The translations under genes and the position numbers were made by a program. From assembly GCA_032718475.1 (NCBI GenBank), contig JAUCBJ010000700.1:62001-126000 (forward strand): a stretch of DNA of 64,000 nucleotides, in the 5' to 3' direction. Origin of the DNA: Nemertoderma westbladi. Its lineage: Eukaryota > Xenacoelomorpha > Nemertodermatida > Nemertodermatidae. The notes beneath the pieces are model-generated. The model searched no databases and had not been told where the DNA came from. It saw nothing but the letters and a program-made list of their open reading frames with translations. Positions within the stretch are counted from its first letter, which is position 1, and every line of letters starts with the position of its first letter. Of this stretch, positions 21,901 to 31,549 are shown one piece after another.

Positions 21901-23959
21901 TTAGTGTGATGGTCCAGATAGTGAGAAAAAATGTAAGATCATCAGTGCCGTAGTCCGTTTATTCTATCTACCTATCTATAATCGACATGCTGCATTGCTA
22001 GCTCGGATTATCGACAAAATTTCGCACTCTATAATCCATTACTTAAACAACACATTATCCGCATGTTCAAGGCCAGTGTCTTGAAGGTCTCAAAAAAGCC
22101 ATCGTCGTCCATGATGCTGCCAAATCACAAGATCTTTCAAGGGATGGTCCTCACGAAAGCAATGCCCTACATATTGGATCTGGCAATGCACAATCTTAGG
22201 GGACCAATAAAACACCAGATGCTGTATATCAATGGTCTGATTGGAGATGTGTAGAGTACATGGTTCTTGACTCTGTGAACCCGACGTAGCATTCTTGTGT
22301 ATGTGTCATCCCGAGATTTGGTCTTCTCACCATTTGAATTCTAGAATGGACACCCAAACAGGAGTACTGGTTCTACTGCTGCTCTAAATAATTCCTGTAT
22401 TTTACGTTAATTGCATATTCTAAACAGACTATTCAATACGGCCCATACCTTCCCTTTGGATTTTTAACAGTCTTCATCTGACGTCCAGATCAATGATCCA
22501 AAGTAACGGAGGTCATCAACACGCTTAGTGATTATGAACAGCTTAGGAACAGGTATTTCCAGAGGACTGTCGAAATAAACTGTATAAATTTTGGTCTTTG
22601 CAAAAAAAACAACAACAAATGACCAACACTAGAAGCACCCTGTACTAATGAGCTGAGTAGCCCTTCGGCTCTCTCTACTGATTGATTCTGATAGGACTCC
22701 TGACTCATTTACAAAGTCTACATCAGTATGGTGCTTGGCTGTGTTTCCTCGATTTCTGGAACATTAAGGTGTGTTACCATCTCCCCATCTTTATTATGAT
22801 GATCTAAAGACATGCTAGTAAGGCAGGTTAGCTAAATTGGTCAAAATATAGACCCCACTGATAGCCCACCCCCCCCCCCCCCCCCCCCCCCCTGGGGCTA
22901 CTGTACGGGGGGCTACTTTCAAGGCTCCTGTACTGTATTTGCAATGAACATAGTCGAACCACAATTATGAATAAGAATGGTGCAAGAGTGTCAACCTGGA
23001 GGACCTCCCATTGCGCTTCAAATGGACATGTTTCACCTGAAAAAAACTTTTTATATACTTGAATATACCTGATAACAACTTGCTTTTTGATAAATACCAT
23101 CATCCTTATTCCAGAACCAAGTTTGCACTAATTAGGACTTACTATGATTCCTCACGTGGTCTCTTTAGTACTCTATGTCTAATATGTGTCAAGTGTCAAA
23201 TACAATGAACACATTTCCAATTATACAATACTGAAGGTGACTCATTAGTCTCCGAGCTTGATACTTGAACGGAGCCACATCCGCTTTGCAGGGCATTGCT
23301 TTTACAGTGAGATACAGCCAGTACCAATCTTGTACATTGGTGGCCTCATGGAGAGAAAAAGCATGGCGGACAGCCCATGACTGTCATGAGACCCCTTTTA
23401 AAGTACACTAAGCCTTGAAGATGCGATATTTCTTACAAATGTCATGGTCATGGTTGGGGTACACATTTACACAAGCCGGCATAACATTCATAATATACAG
23501 TATATAAATGCAGCTGCAATGCAGGAATGCAGCTCGCCGATAGTAGTGCTGTAGTAGTAGTTAGTTAGTAGTATAAGTTGTCTAATATAACCCTTTTTCA
23601 GATCTCTTCTTCCTATTAAGTTGTGTAAACAATAACGCTTTGTTTTGTATACTTGCAGCTTGTATGCGACTACTAACTCTTTGGGTTGCGCTATTGGTCC
23701 AATAATTGGTGGGTCTATGACTCATGCCTTTGGCTTTCCGGTTGCCATCGCCTTATTCAGCATTATAAGTTTGCTGATAATTCCGCCAGTAATCGCACTC
23801 CATTGCTACTATTGGTGCAACGGACGGGACATGTACCAACGTGCGGATAGATTCACACGAGTTGAGGAAGAAAATCAACCTTTACTGGCCGGTACCGGTA
23901 GTGGTTCTAATGGTATAGTAAGACGACTTCCTAACAACAGAGAAGACAGCCTTATATGA
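11239..23959 (+). CDS. SLC18B1: SLC18B1-like MFS transporter, copy 1 (3 exons, 499 aa)
   Basis: Exons 11239-11533, 16418-17321 and 23659-23959, joined by GT-AG introns in phases 1 and 2, give a continuous 499-aa frame. Exon 1 has a cytoplasmic Ser/Pro-rich N-terminus (residues 1-50) then the first membrane segments. Exon 2 (301 aa) holds most of the helices, including a PDGVQFVTLCFVVKMFEALG stretch and GGFLYDWGGFMVPF, typical of the vesicular amine/polyamine transporter branch (SLC18B1, known in mammals as a vesicular polyamine transporter). Exon 3 ends with a cytoplasmic tail carrying ENQPLL, an acidic dileucine sorting signal expected to send the protein to lysosome-like vesicles. Intron 1 (4.9 kb) holds a 64-bp array and an RTE element; intron 2 (6.3 kb) holds several inverted-repeat elements. 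Family is clear, the exact orthologue less so, and the substrate is inferred. An AATAAA lies about 65 bp after the stop. Confidence 0.85.
11491..12136 (+). repeat. 64-bp tandem array of the exon 1 splice donor, ten copies
   Basis: Units start at 11491, 11555, 11619 and so on to 12067, with no difference I can see between them. Each unit is the last 42 nt of exon 1 plus 22 nt of the intron, so it repeats the donor CTG|GTAAGT ten times. The junction also recreates TTTTACAG just before AGCCGC. The first unit is the genuine exon end. A degenerate eleventh unit follows to about 12170. Confidence 0.95.
12171..13490. other. Intron 1 sequence of copy 1, nothing firmly recognised
   Basis: Between the 64-bp array and the LINE. 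The stretch 12300-12750 has unusual, less AT-rich composition with short open frames on both strands and may be old transposon sequence, but I cannot name it. Confidence 0.4.
13500..15965 (+). mobile_element. RTE-type LINE, 5'-truncated and broken, in intron 1 of copy 1
   Basis: The element starts within the apurinic endonuclease domain: NRNGYLLLGLMEECEL, then QLDYILINKKW and SDHRIVTAEI (13590-13800). Next is a linker, then reverse transcriptase: NNKASGLDEIPAEVWKRG (14510-14567), NYRGIC, QNGFRPNRSTIAQILTLRR, FVDFNKAFDSIHRGKMLEIL, GVLQGDTLAPLLF (15061-15099) and FADDIALLSN with the catalytic Asp pair (15216-15245). The C-terminus has RERRLRFSGHCWRSKDEV and HGKRSRGRPA. The frame is broken by a stop at 13961, frame changes near 14640 and 15200, a stop at 15009-15011 and more near 15480, so it cannot move by itself. 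It ends in a TAG-rich microsatellite (15962-15975). Copy 2 lacks it, so it inserted after the duplication or was lost there. Confidence 0.85.
18248..18975. mobile_element. Family A foldback element with long inverted arms
   Basis: Left arm from 18248 (TACACCATATCCTGGAATAT) and right arm ending 18975 (ACATGGTGTA) are inverted copies over roughly 230 bp, including the GAATAACTGCGGTGTAA and GGAGACACTTTTTTTAAACG blocks. Each arm carries a homopolymer block: C-rich at 18281-18303 and T-run plus G-run at 18915-18945. The right terminus has lost about 12 bp relative to the copy at 2404-3045. Confidence 0.7.
19423..19500. repeat. Left arm of a 2.2-kb spaced inverted repeat
   Basis: The GTAAACGTTACGCCGACGAC and CAGCCGACAGCTGACAACCG-type motifs match, in reverse complement, the sequence at about 21640-21712 (GGTTGTCGG…CTGTCGGCGTAAAGTTTAC). 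Between them sit family A and B elements, so this may be one large foldback element with nested insertions. Confidence 0.5.
19672..19937. mobile_element. Family A element, right half only
   Basis: Shares the GCCAGCTTTCTAGCAGTACC, GAATAACTGCGGTG and GGAGACACTTTTTTTAAACG blocks and ends with CTATATTCCGGAACATACAT then GGTGTA. A G-run lies at about 19881-19892. The left terminus is missing. Confidence 0.6.
20343..20550. repeat. Small inverted-repeat unit
   Basis: CCCATGTGAAGAATACCAGG (about 20341) recurs in reverse complement near 20470 (CCTGATATTCTTCACATGGG) and near 20525 (CTGGTATTCTTCACAAGGGC). No coding potential; probably a tiny MITE. Confidence 0.45.
21064..21498. mobile_element. Family B inverted-repeat element, complete
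   Basis: Left end CTAGAAAAGCCAGCCAGCTG and right end (reverse complement) CTAGAAAGCCAGCAAGCTGG are inverted repeats of about 22 bp. The interior matches 3116-3540. No open frame of note. Confidence 0.65.
21640..21712. repeat. Right arm of the 2.2-kb spaced inverted repeat
   Basis: Reverse-complement partner of 19423-19500. Confidence 0.5.
22060..22610 (-). pseudogene. RTE-type LINE fragment, antisense in intron 2 of copy 1
   Basis: The minus strand reads KLFIITKRVDDLRYFGSLI (about 22480-22560), the conserved FxYLGS segment after the RT domain, then, further on, TRMLRRVHRVKNHVLYTS and LIYSIWCFIGPL (22160-22310). Stops and frameshifts are frequent. It is decayed and 5' and 3' truncated. Confidence 0.45.
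22868..22893. repeat. Poly-C tract of about 24 bp
   Basis: An uninterrupted C-run in intron 2 of copy 1. Similar C or G runs occur at 2987-3000, 3943-3967, 18281-18303 and 18927-18945. Confidence 0.9.
23180..23500 (+). pseudogene. Decayed RTE-type LINE 3' fragment in intron 2 of copy 1
   Basis: Related to 7655-7872 plus 8540-8705: VKYNEHIS, then RSHIRFAGHCFYS and, past decay, the CTTGAAGATGCG block and CATGG. Unlike the 7-kb copy it is continuous, with no 670-bp insertion. Confidence 0.5.
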
Positions 23960-24953
23960 ATATTGCGACAGTTGGGGGATGTTTCAAAGGAAATGTTATT
24001 GCAATACTGCGTATCATATTTTAATAAATGAATTGGACAACTTAAGATGTGTTAAAAAATTCCAGTAAAACATGAACATTCAATTACGTTTATAATTATT
24101 ATATAATTAACCTTCACCAGTTGTTATATTGCACAGGTTTTGCCTTGGGGCTATGTAATACTGAAACAACGCCAACTATCTCGCTCAAGAATATAATATT
24201 TTGTTCAATATTGTTATGATTGTATTTTCGGTTTTCTTCATTCCGTTATTCTTATCCATGAATAATTACTTCAGCTCGCTCACCCTCACCACGATTTATT
24301 GCTCGGTTATCTGATTTATCTGGTAGTGACGTAGTCGCTCACGTCTAAAATTTATTACTAAAATATTCAAGTAAATAAAATATTCAAATCCAAACTTTAA
24401 GCGAAATCAAAATACAGTAGCAGGTCGAGGTATCGTTAGTTTTTGTGAAAATATTTTTGTGATTCTTATTCTTTTGTTTAAATGTTAGGGATAGGGATTG
24501 TATTGATAAATGAGTTGCTGATGATGGGCCTGGTGATGGAAGCTGGTTGTGTGGTGCATTACTTTTAGGTATACTACTGTATTAGTACCGGTAGGCCTAC
24601 ACTTCCAATTATTTTATGTCCATGTTTTCTACTTTTTTTCTACCTAGGCCTACTTAAATGATTTTGTGTACGTTTTTTCGTATGTTTTAGAAGTGATAAT
24701 AATAATTATTGACGGGAAGCACACTTAGCAGTTAGCTACACATTTTAATGGTAACTATTGATTTAGATTATGTTGTTATCTCATGCTACAGTAAGTACAA
24801 AGTTTTAGGTTGATTGGCTGGTTCGGGGTCCTGTAGAATATTTAGTACTGTAGTGAAGCTCAACACACTATCGAATGCTGCATAGTGGACGTTGGTTTTG
24901 GTTGGCCGTGTGGCCGTTGGTAGACACGTAAGTTGCATAATTATCGGATGAGT

Positions 24954-25570
24954 GGTACATGCTAAAAAGTATAATGAGCTAGAATGATCTAGAATGACCT
25001 AGAATGATCTAGAATGACCTAGAATGAGCTAGAATGACCTAAGAATCACCTAGAATGAGCTATGAGAAGATGATAGAATGCAAGAATGATCTAGAATTAT
25101 CTAGAATGACATAAGAATCACCTAGAACGAACTCTGTTGAGATGATAAAATGCAATACCGACCTATACCAAGCTATAACAAGATAAGAATCACCTAGAAT
25201 GAGCTATTATTTTATTAGTAATACTATTATTTGTAGTAATATGCTCGCTTAGAAGAATGCTCCTTACTACCTCGTTTATGTCCGGCACTAATAGGCTTCC
25301 GGTATATTGTTTCCAAAACCGAAGCGCTGTAAGTAAAGAACTTATCCACTACCTGCTCTTTACTAGAAATCGCCATACTACGACATATTGCTGGCTCTCG
25401 AAAAAACGATTCATATCCCTGACTCAAACGACTCGATTATTATCTTGTTACAGCTCGGTATAGGTCGGTATTGCATTCTATCATATCCTCATAGCTCATT
25501 CTAGGTGATTCTTAGGTCATTCTAGATCATTCTAGGTCATTCTAGCTCATTCCACTTTTTAGCATGTACC
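24954..25570. mobile_element. Foldback element with 17-bp terminal repeats and 9-bp target duplication
   Basis: The ends GGTACATGCTAAAAAGT (24954-24970) and its reverse complement (25554-25570) are perfect. CGGATGAGT flanks both sides directly (24945-24953 and 25571-25579), a 9-bp target-site duplication. Subterminal regions hold many TAGAATGACC/TAGAATGATC units in opposite orientations on the two sides. A 9-bp duplication is typical of Mutator-like transposons. There is no transposase, so it is non-autonomous. Confidence 0.85.
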
Positions 25571-26562
25571 CGGATGAGTACAATTAGGTAGTGTAGAAGG
25601 ATTACTGTCGGTTGTTTGTATGTTTGTATCTGTGAATAGTACACCAGCAGCCCCCAGATCACTCAATCTCAATACTCCATGTTCGCTATTAATTAACCCC
25701 TTTTCCATTGACCTACTGCTAAAAGATTTCATAACGTGGATTTAACAATCTACATGATCTGTTATAGTATAGGAGGGCATTTACAATAAACCAATCTCAA
25801 AGTATTTACATCTAAGTTACGTAACATAAGAAAACCATAGAAAACCGTACCACTCCACTTTATCAGTTTACCTTTGAACTAATTCAATGTTAGTCTACTA
25901 ATTAAATTGTTGTTCTTTGGCTAAAATATATCAAACAATTGTATAAAATTACTTAACTACAATATTACCCCAATATTCTTGAACATGATTTAATTAATAG
26001 AATATCAAATGTTTATTAAATAATACAAATCGTCTTATTGCCTAAACTATTGGTAAGGAATAATACAAGATAAGTGGGGCGAGTAAACACTGCGAGCCAT
26101 ATCGAGGGAATAAGACCCCATGTCAAATTTTATTGTTTCCTTAATAATTACACTGTGGTCTTTTTCCTTAAACTTTATGTTTACTTACTATTAAATTAAT
26201 TTTTTACTGTATCATATAGGCTGTGTATGCCTAGATTAAATAATAATATATAATTTATTAGATTTGTTTTAATTTTCTGAAGTTTGGCTCTCAATACACA
26301 AAACGCTATTATCACAAATTATTATTTATAATTATATCGCTGTTGTCCTTACAGTAGGTGTACTGTCTAGAGGCTCTCTATTAATTTATTGTAATCTATG
26401 TAGGACCTTTAAATACGTTCATGCCAAGATACTATATTATGTACCCTACACTTCCTTGTGGATAATTATTCATAATGATAATAATAATAGTCTTATTATT
26501 ATTTTATATATAATCTTCAATACAGTTGTTGCTGAAATATCTTATTATTCAATGGAATAGAG

Positions 26563-29500
26563 TTAAAGTTGTAGAGTAGAGTACACTGCTACATAAATAA
26601 GTAGTTGTAGAGTAGAGTACACTGCTACATAAATAAGTAGTTGTAGAGTAGAGTACACTGCTACATAAATAAGTAGTTGTAGAGTAGAGTACACTGCTAC
26701 ATAAATAAGTAGTTGTCGAGTAGAGTACACTGCTACATAAATAAGTAGTTGTAGAGTAAAGTACACTGCTACATAAATAAGTAGTTGTAGAGTAGAGTAC
26801 ACTGCTACATAAATAATAAGTTGTAGAGTAGAGTACACTGCTACATAAATAAGTAGTTGTAGAGTAGAGTACACTGCTACATAAATAAGTAGTTGTAGAG
26901 TAGAGTACACTGCTACATAAATAAGAAGTTGTAGAGTAGAGTACACTGCCACATAAATAAGTAGTTGTAGAGTAGAGTACACTGCTACATAAATAAGTAG
27001 TTGTAGAGTAGAGTACACTGCTACATAAATAAGTAGTTGTAGAGTAGAGTACACTGCTACATAAATAAGTAGTTGTAGAGTAAAGTACACTGCTACATAA
27101 ATAAGTAGTTGTAGAGTAGAGTACACTGCTACATAAATAAGAAGTTGTAGAGTAGAGTACACTGCTACATAAATAAGTAGTTGTAGAGTAGAGTACACTG
27201 CTACATAAATAAGTAGTTGTAGAGTAGAGTACATTGCTACATAAATAAGTAGTTGTAGAGTAGAGTACACTGCTACATAAATAAGAAGTTGTAGAGTAGA
27301 GTACACTGCTACATAAATAAGTAGTTGTAGAGTAGAGTACACTGCTACATAAATAAGTAGTTGTAGAGTAGAGTACACTGCTACATAAATAAGTAGTTGT
27401 AGAGTAAAGTACACTGCTACATAAATAAGTAGTTGTAGAGTAGAGTACACTGCTACATAAATAAGAAGTTGTAGAGTAGAGTACACTGCTACATAAATAA
27501 GTAGTTGTAGAGTAAAGTACACTGCTACATAAATAAGTAGTTGTAGAGTAGAGTACACTGCTACATAAATAAGAAGTTGTAGAGTAGAGTACACTGCTAC
27601 ATAAATAAGTAGTTGTAGAGTAGAGTACACTGCTACATAAATAAGTAGTTGTAGAGTAAAGTACACTGCTACATAAATAAGTAGTTGTAGAGTAGAGTAC
27701 ACTGCTACATAAATAAGAAGTTGTAGAGTAGAGTACACTGCTACATAAATAAGTAGTTGTAGAGTAGAGTACACTGCTACATAAATAAGTAGTTGTAGAG
27801 TAGAGTACACTGCTACATAAATAAGTAGTTGTAGAGTAGAGTACACTGCTACATAAATAAGTAGTTGTAGAGTAAAGTACACTGCTACATAAATAAGTAG
27901 TTGTAGAGTAGAGTACACTGCTACATAAATAAGTAGTTGTAGAGTAGAGTACACTGCTACATAAATAAGAAGTTGTAGAGTAGAGTACACTGCTACATAA
28001 ATAAGTAGTTGTAGAGTAGAGTACACTGCTACATAAATAAGTAGTTGTAGAGTAGAGTACACTGCTACATAAATAAGTAGTTGTAGAGTAAAGTACACTG
28101 CTACATAAATAAGTAGTTGTAGAGTAGAGTACACTGCTACATAAATAAGAAGTTGTAGAGTAGAGTACACTGCTACATAAATAAGTAGTTGTAGAGTAGA
28201 GTACACTGCTACATAAATTAGTAGTTGTAGAGTAGAGTACACTGCTACATAAATAAGTAGTTGTAGAGTAGAGTACACTGCTACATAAATAAGTAGTTGT
28301 AGAGTAGAGTACACTGCTACATAAATAAGAAGTTGTAGAGTAGAGTACACTGCTACATAAATAAGTAGTTGTAGAGTAGAGTACACTGCTACATAAATAA
28401 GAAGTTGTAGAGTAGAGTACACTGCTACATAAATAAGAAGTTGTAGAGTAGAGTACACTGCTACATAAATAAGAAGTTGTAGAGTAGAGTACACTGCTAC
28501 ATAAATAAGACGTTGTATAGTAGAGTACACTGCTACATAAATAAGAAGTTGTAGAGTAGAGTACACTGCTACATAAATCAGAAGTTGTCGAGTAGAGTAC
28601 ACTGCTACATAAATAAGTAGTTGTAGAGTAGAGTACACTGCTATTGCTATATAAATAAGTAGTTGTAGAGTAGAGTACACTGCTACATAAATAAGTAGTT
28701 GTAGAGTAGAGTACACTGCTACATAAATAAGTAGTTGTAGAGTAGAGTACACTGCTACATAAATAAGTAGTTGTAGAGTAGAGTACACTGCTACATAAAT
28801 AAGTAGTTGTAGAGTAGAGTACACTGCTACATAAATAAGTAGTTGTAGAGTAGAGTACACTGCTACATAAATAAGAAGTTGTAGAGTAGAGTACACTGCT
28901 ACATAAATAAGTAGTTGTAGAGTAGAGTACACTGCTACATAAATAAGTACTGCAGTTGTAGAGTAGAGTACACTGCTACATAAATAATTAGTTGTAGAGT
29001 ACAGTACACTGCTACATAAATAAGTAGTTGTAGAGTAGAGTACACTGCTACATAAATAAGAAGTTGTAGAGTAGAGTATACTGCTACATAAATAAGACGT
29101 TGTATAGTAGAGTACACTGCTACATAAATAAGAAGTTGTAGAGTAGAGTACACTGCTACATAAATAAGAAGTTGTAGAGTAGAGTACACTGCTACATAAA
29201 TAAGACGTTGTATAGTAGAGTACACTGCTACATAAATAAGAAGTTGTAGAGTAGAGTACACTGCTACATAAATCAGAAGTTGTCGAGTAGAGTACACTGC
29301 TACATAAATAAGTAGTTGTAGAGTAGAGTACACTGCTACATAAATAAGTAGTTGTAGAGTAGAGTACACTGCTACATAAATAAGTAGTTGTAGAGTAGAG
29401 TACACTGCTACATAAATAAGTAGTTGTCGAGTAGAGTACACTGCTACATAAATAAGTAGTTGTAGAGTAGAGTACACTGCTACATAAATAAGAAGTTGTA

Positions 29501-31230
29501 GAGTAGAGTACACTGCTACATAAATAAGTAGTTGTAGAGTAGAGTACACTGCTACATAAATAAGAAGTTGTAGAGTAGAGTACACTGCTACATTAATAAG
29601 AAGTTGTAGAGTAGAGTACACTGCTACATAAATAAGAAGTTGTAGAGTAGAGTACACTGCTACATAAATAAGAAGTTGTAGAGTAGAGTACACTGCTACA
29701 TAAATAAGAAGTTGTAGAGTAGAGTACACTGCTACATAAATAAGTAGTTGTAGAGTAGAGTACACTGCTACATAAATAAGTAGTTGTAGAGTAGAGTACA
29801 GAGTAGAGTACACTGCTACATAAATAAGAAGTTGTAGAGTAGAGTACACTGCTACATAAATAAGAAGTTGTAGAGTAGAGTACACTGCTACATAAATAAG
29901 AAGTTGTAGAGTAGAGTGCACTGCTACATAAATAAGTAGTTGTAGAGTAGAGTACACTGCTACATAAATAAGAAGTTGTAGAGTAGAGTACACTGCTACA
30001 TAAATAAGTAGTTGTAGAGTAGAGTACACTGCTACATAAATAATAAGTTGTAGAGTAGAGTACACTGCTACATAAATAAGTAGTTGTAGAGTAGAGTACA
30101 CTGCTACATAAATAAGTAGTTGTAGAGTAGAGTACACTGCTACATAAATAAGTAGTTGTAGAGTAGAGTACACTGCTACATAAATAAGTAGTTGTAGAGT
30201 AGAGTACACTGCTACATAAATAAGTAGTTGTAGAGTAGAGTACACTGCTACATAAATAAGTAGTTGTAGAGTAGAGTACACTGCCACATAAATAAGAAGT
30301 TGTAGAGTAGAGTACACTGCTACATAAATAAGTAGTTGTAGAGTAGAGTACACTGCTACATAAATAAGTAGTTGTAGAGTAGAGTACACTGCTACATAAA
30401 TAAGTAGTTCTAGAGTAGAGTACACTGCTACATAAATAATAAGTTGTAGAGTAGAGTACACTGCTACATAAATAAGTAGTTGTAGAGTAGAGTACACTGC
30501 TACATAAATAAGTAGTTGTAGAGTAGAGTACACTGCTACATAAATAAGTAGTTGTAGAGTAGAGTACACTGCTACATAAATAAGTAGTTGTAGAGTAGAG
30601 TACACTGCTACATAAATAAGTAGTTGTAGAGTAGAGAACACTGCTACATAAATAAGTAGTTGTAGAGTAGAGTACACTGCTACATAAATAAGAAGTTGTA
30701 GAGTAGAGTACACTGCTACATAAATAAGTAGTTGTCGAGTAGAGTACACTGCTACATAAATAATAAGTTGTAGAGTAGAGTACACTGCTACATAAATAAG
30801 AAGTTGTAGAGTAGAGTACACTGCTACATAAATAAGTAGTTGTCGAGTAGAGTACACTGCTACATAAATAATAAGTTGTAGAGTAGAGTACACTGCTACA
30901 TAAATAAGTAGTTGTAAAGTAGAGTACACTGCTACATAAATAAGTAGTTGTAGAGTAGAGTACACTGCTACATAAATAATAAGTTGTAGAGTAGAGTACA
31001 CTGCTACATAAATAAGTAGTTGTAGAGTAGAGTACACTGCTACATAAATAAGTAGTTGTAGAGTAGAGTACACTGCTACATAAATAAGTAGTTGTAGAGT
31101 AGAGTACACTGCTACATAAATAAGTAGTTGTAGAGTAGAGTACACTGCTACATAAATAAGTAGTTGTAGAGTAGAGTACACTGCTACATAAATAAGAAGT
31201 TGTAGAGTAGAGTACACTGCTATTGCTATA
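26563..31230. repeat. 36-bp tandem array, about 129 copies, upstream of SLC18B1-like copy 2
   Basis: The unit contains GTTGTAGAGTAGAGTACACT and GCTACATAAATAA with period exactly 36. Most units differ by 0-2 bases (AAGTAG/AAGAAG, GAGTAGAG/GAGTAAAG). An unusual end unit (CTGCTATTGCTATATAAATA) appears near 28641 and again at 31219, so the array is built of at least two amplified blocks. An irregular unit at 28945 breaks the periodic frame. The minus strand is open across 789 and 760 codons, encoding VYSTLQLLIYVA repeats, because 36 is a multiple of three and the unit has no stop; I treat that as a by-product. The array sits 0.3 kb before the ATG of copy 2 and is absent in copy 1. Confidence 0.95.
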
Positions 31231-31483
31231 TAAATAAGTAGTAGAATAAGTACAATAATATTTTTTCTAAATTCAATGTCCTTTACTTTTTGAAGTTGAG
31301 GTTTTGCAATTAACCTTCAGCAAATACAAATACTTCAACATTACAAGAAAGGGTGTAACCACCACTACTTCAGAGTACTAAGCTCCATATAGACCATATA
31401 GATTTTATGATATAAAATACAATAAAATTATGCAATCTATAATAGTTTCTGTTTTACATACTAATTTACAGTTTTAGAAAAAC

Positions 31484-31490
31484 TATAAAT
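31484..31490 (+). promoter_or_regulatory. TATA-like box upstream of SLC18B1-like copy 2
   Basis: TATAAAT, 60 bp before the ATG, conserved with 11169-11175. Confidence 0.35.
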
Positions 31491-31549
31491 TTTAAATCTT
31501 TGATGGATAACTGAAACTTTGTAGACTCCCAAAGTACAAATGAAAGAAG

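Larger units (their letters stand above)
9450..24050. repeat. Segmental duplication, unit 1 (carries SLC18B1-like copy 1)
   Basis: Starting about 9463 (ATTTTATCAGTTTACCTTTG) the sequence is similar to that starting about 25857. Homology then recurs in the same order: 10820-10890 with 26395-26480, 10970-11240 with 31265-31550, the three transporter exons, and the 3' tail. Introns and spacers have diverged or been filled by different insertions. Confidence 0.7.

Noticed and set aside
26563-31217. Two minus-strand open frames of 789 and 760 codons
   Set aside because: They exist only because the 36-bp unit is a multiple of three without a stop; there is no promoter or splice context, and the variants look random at DNA level.
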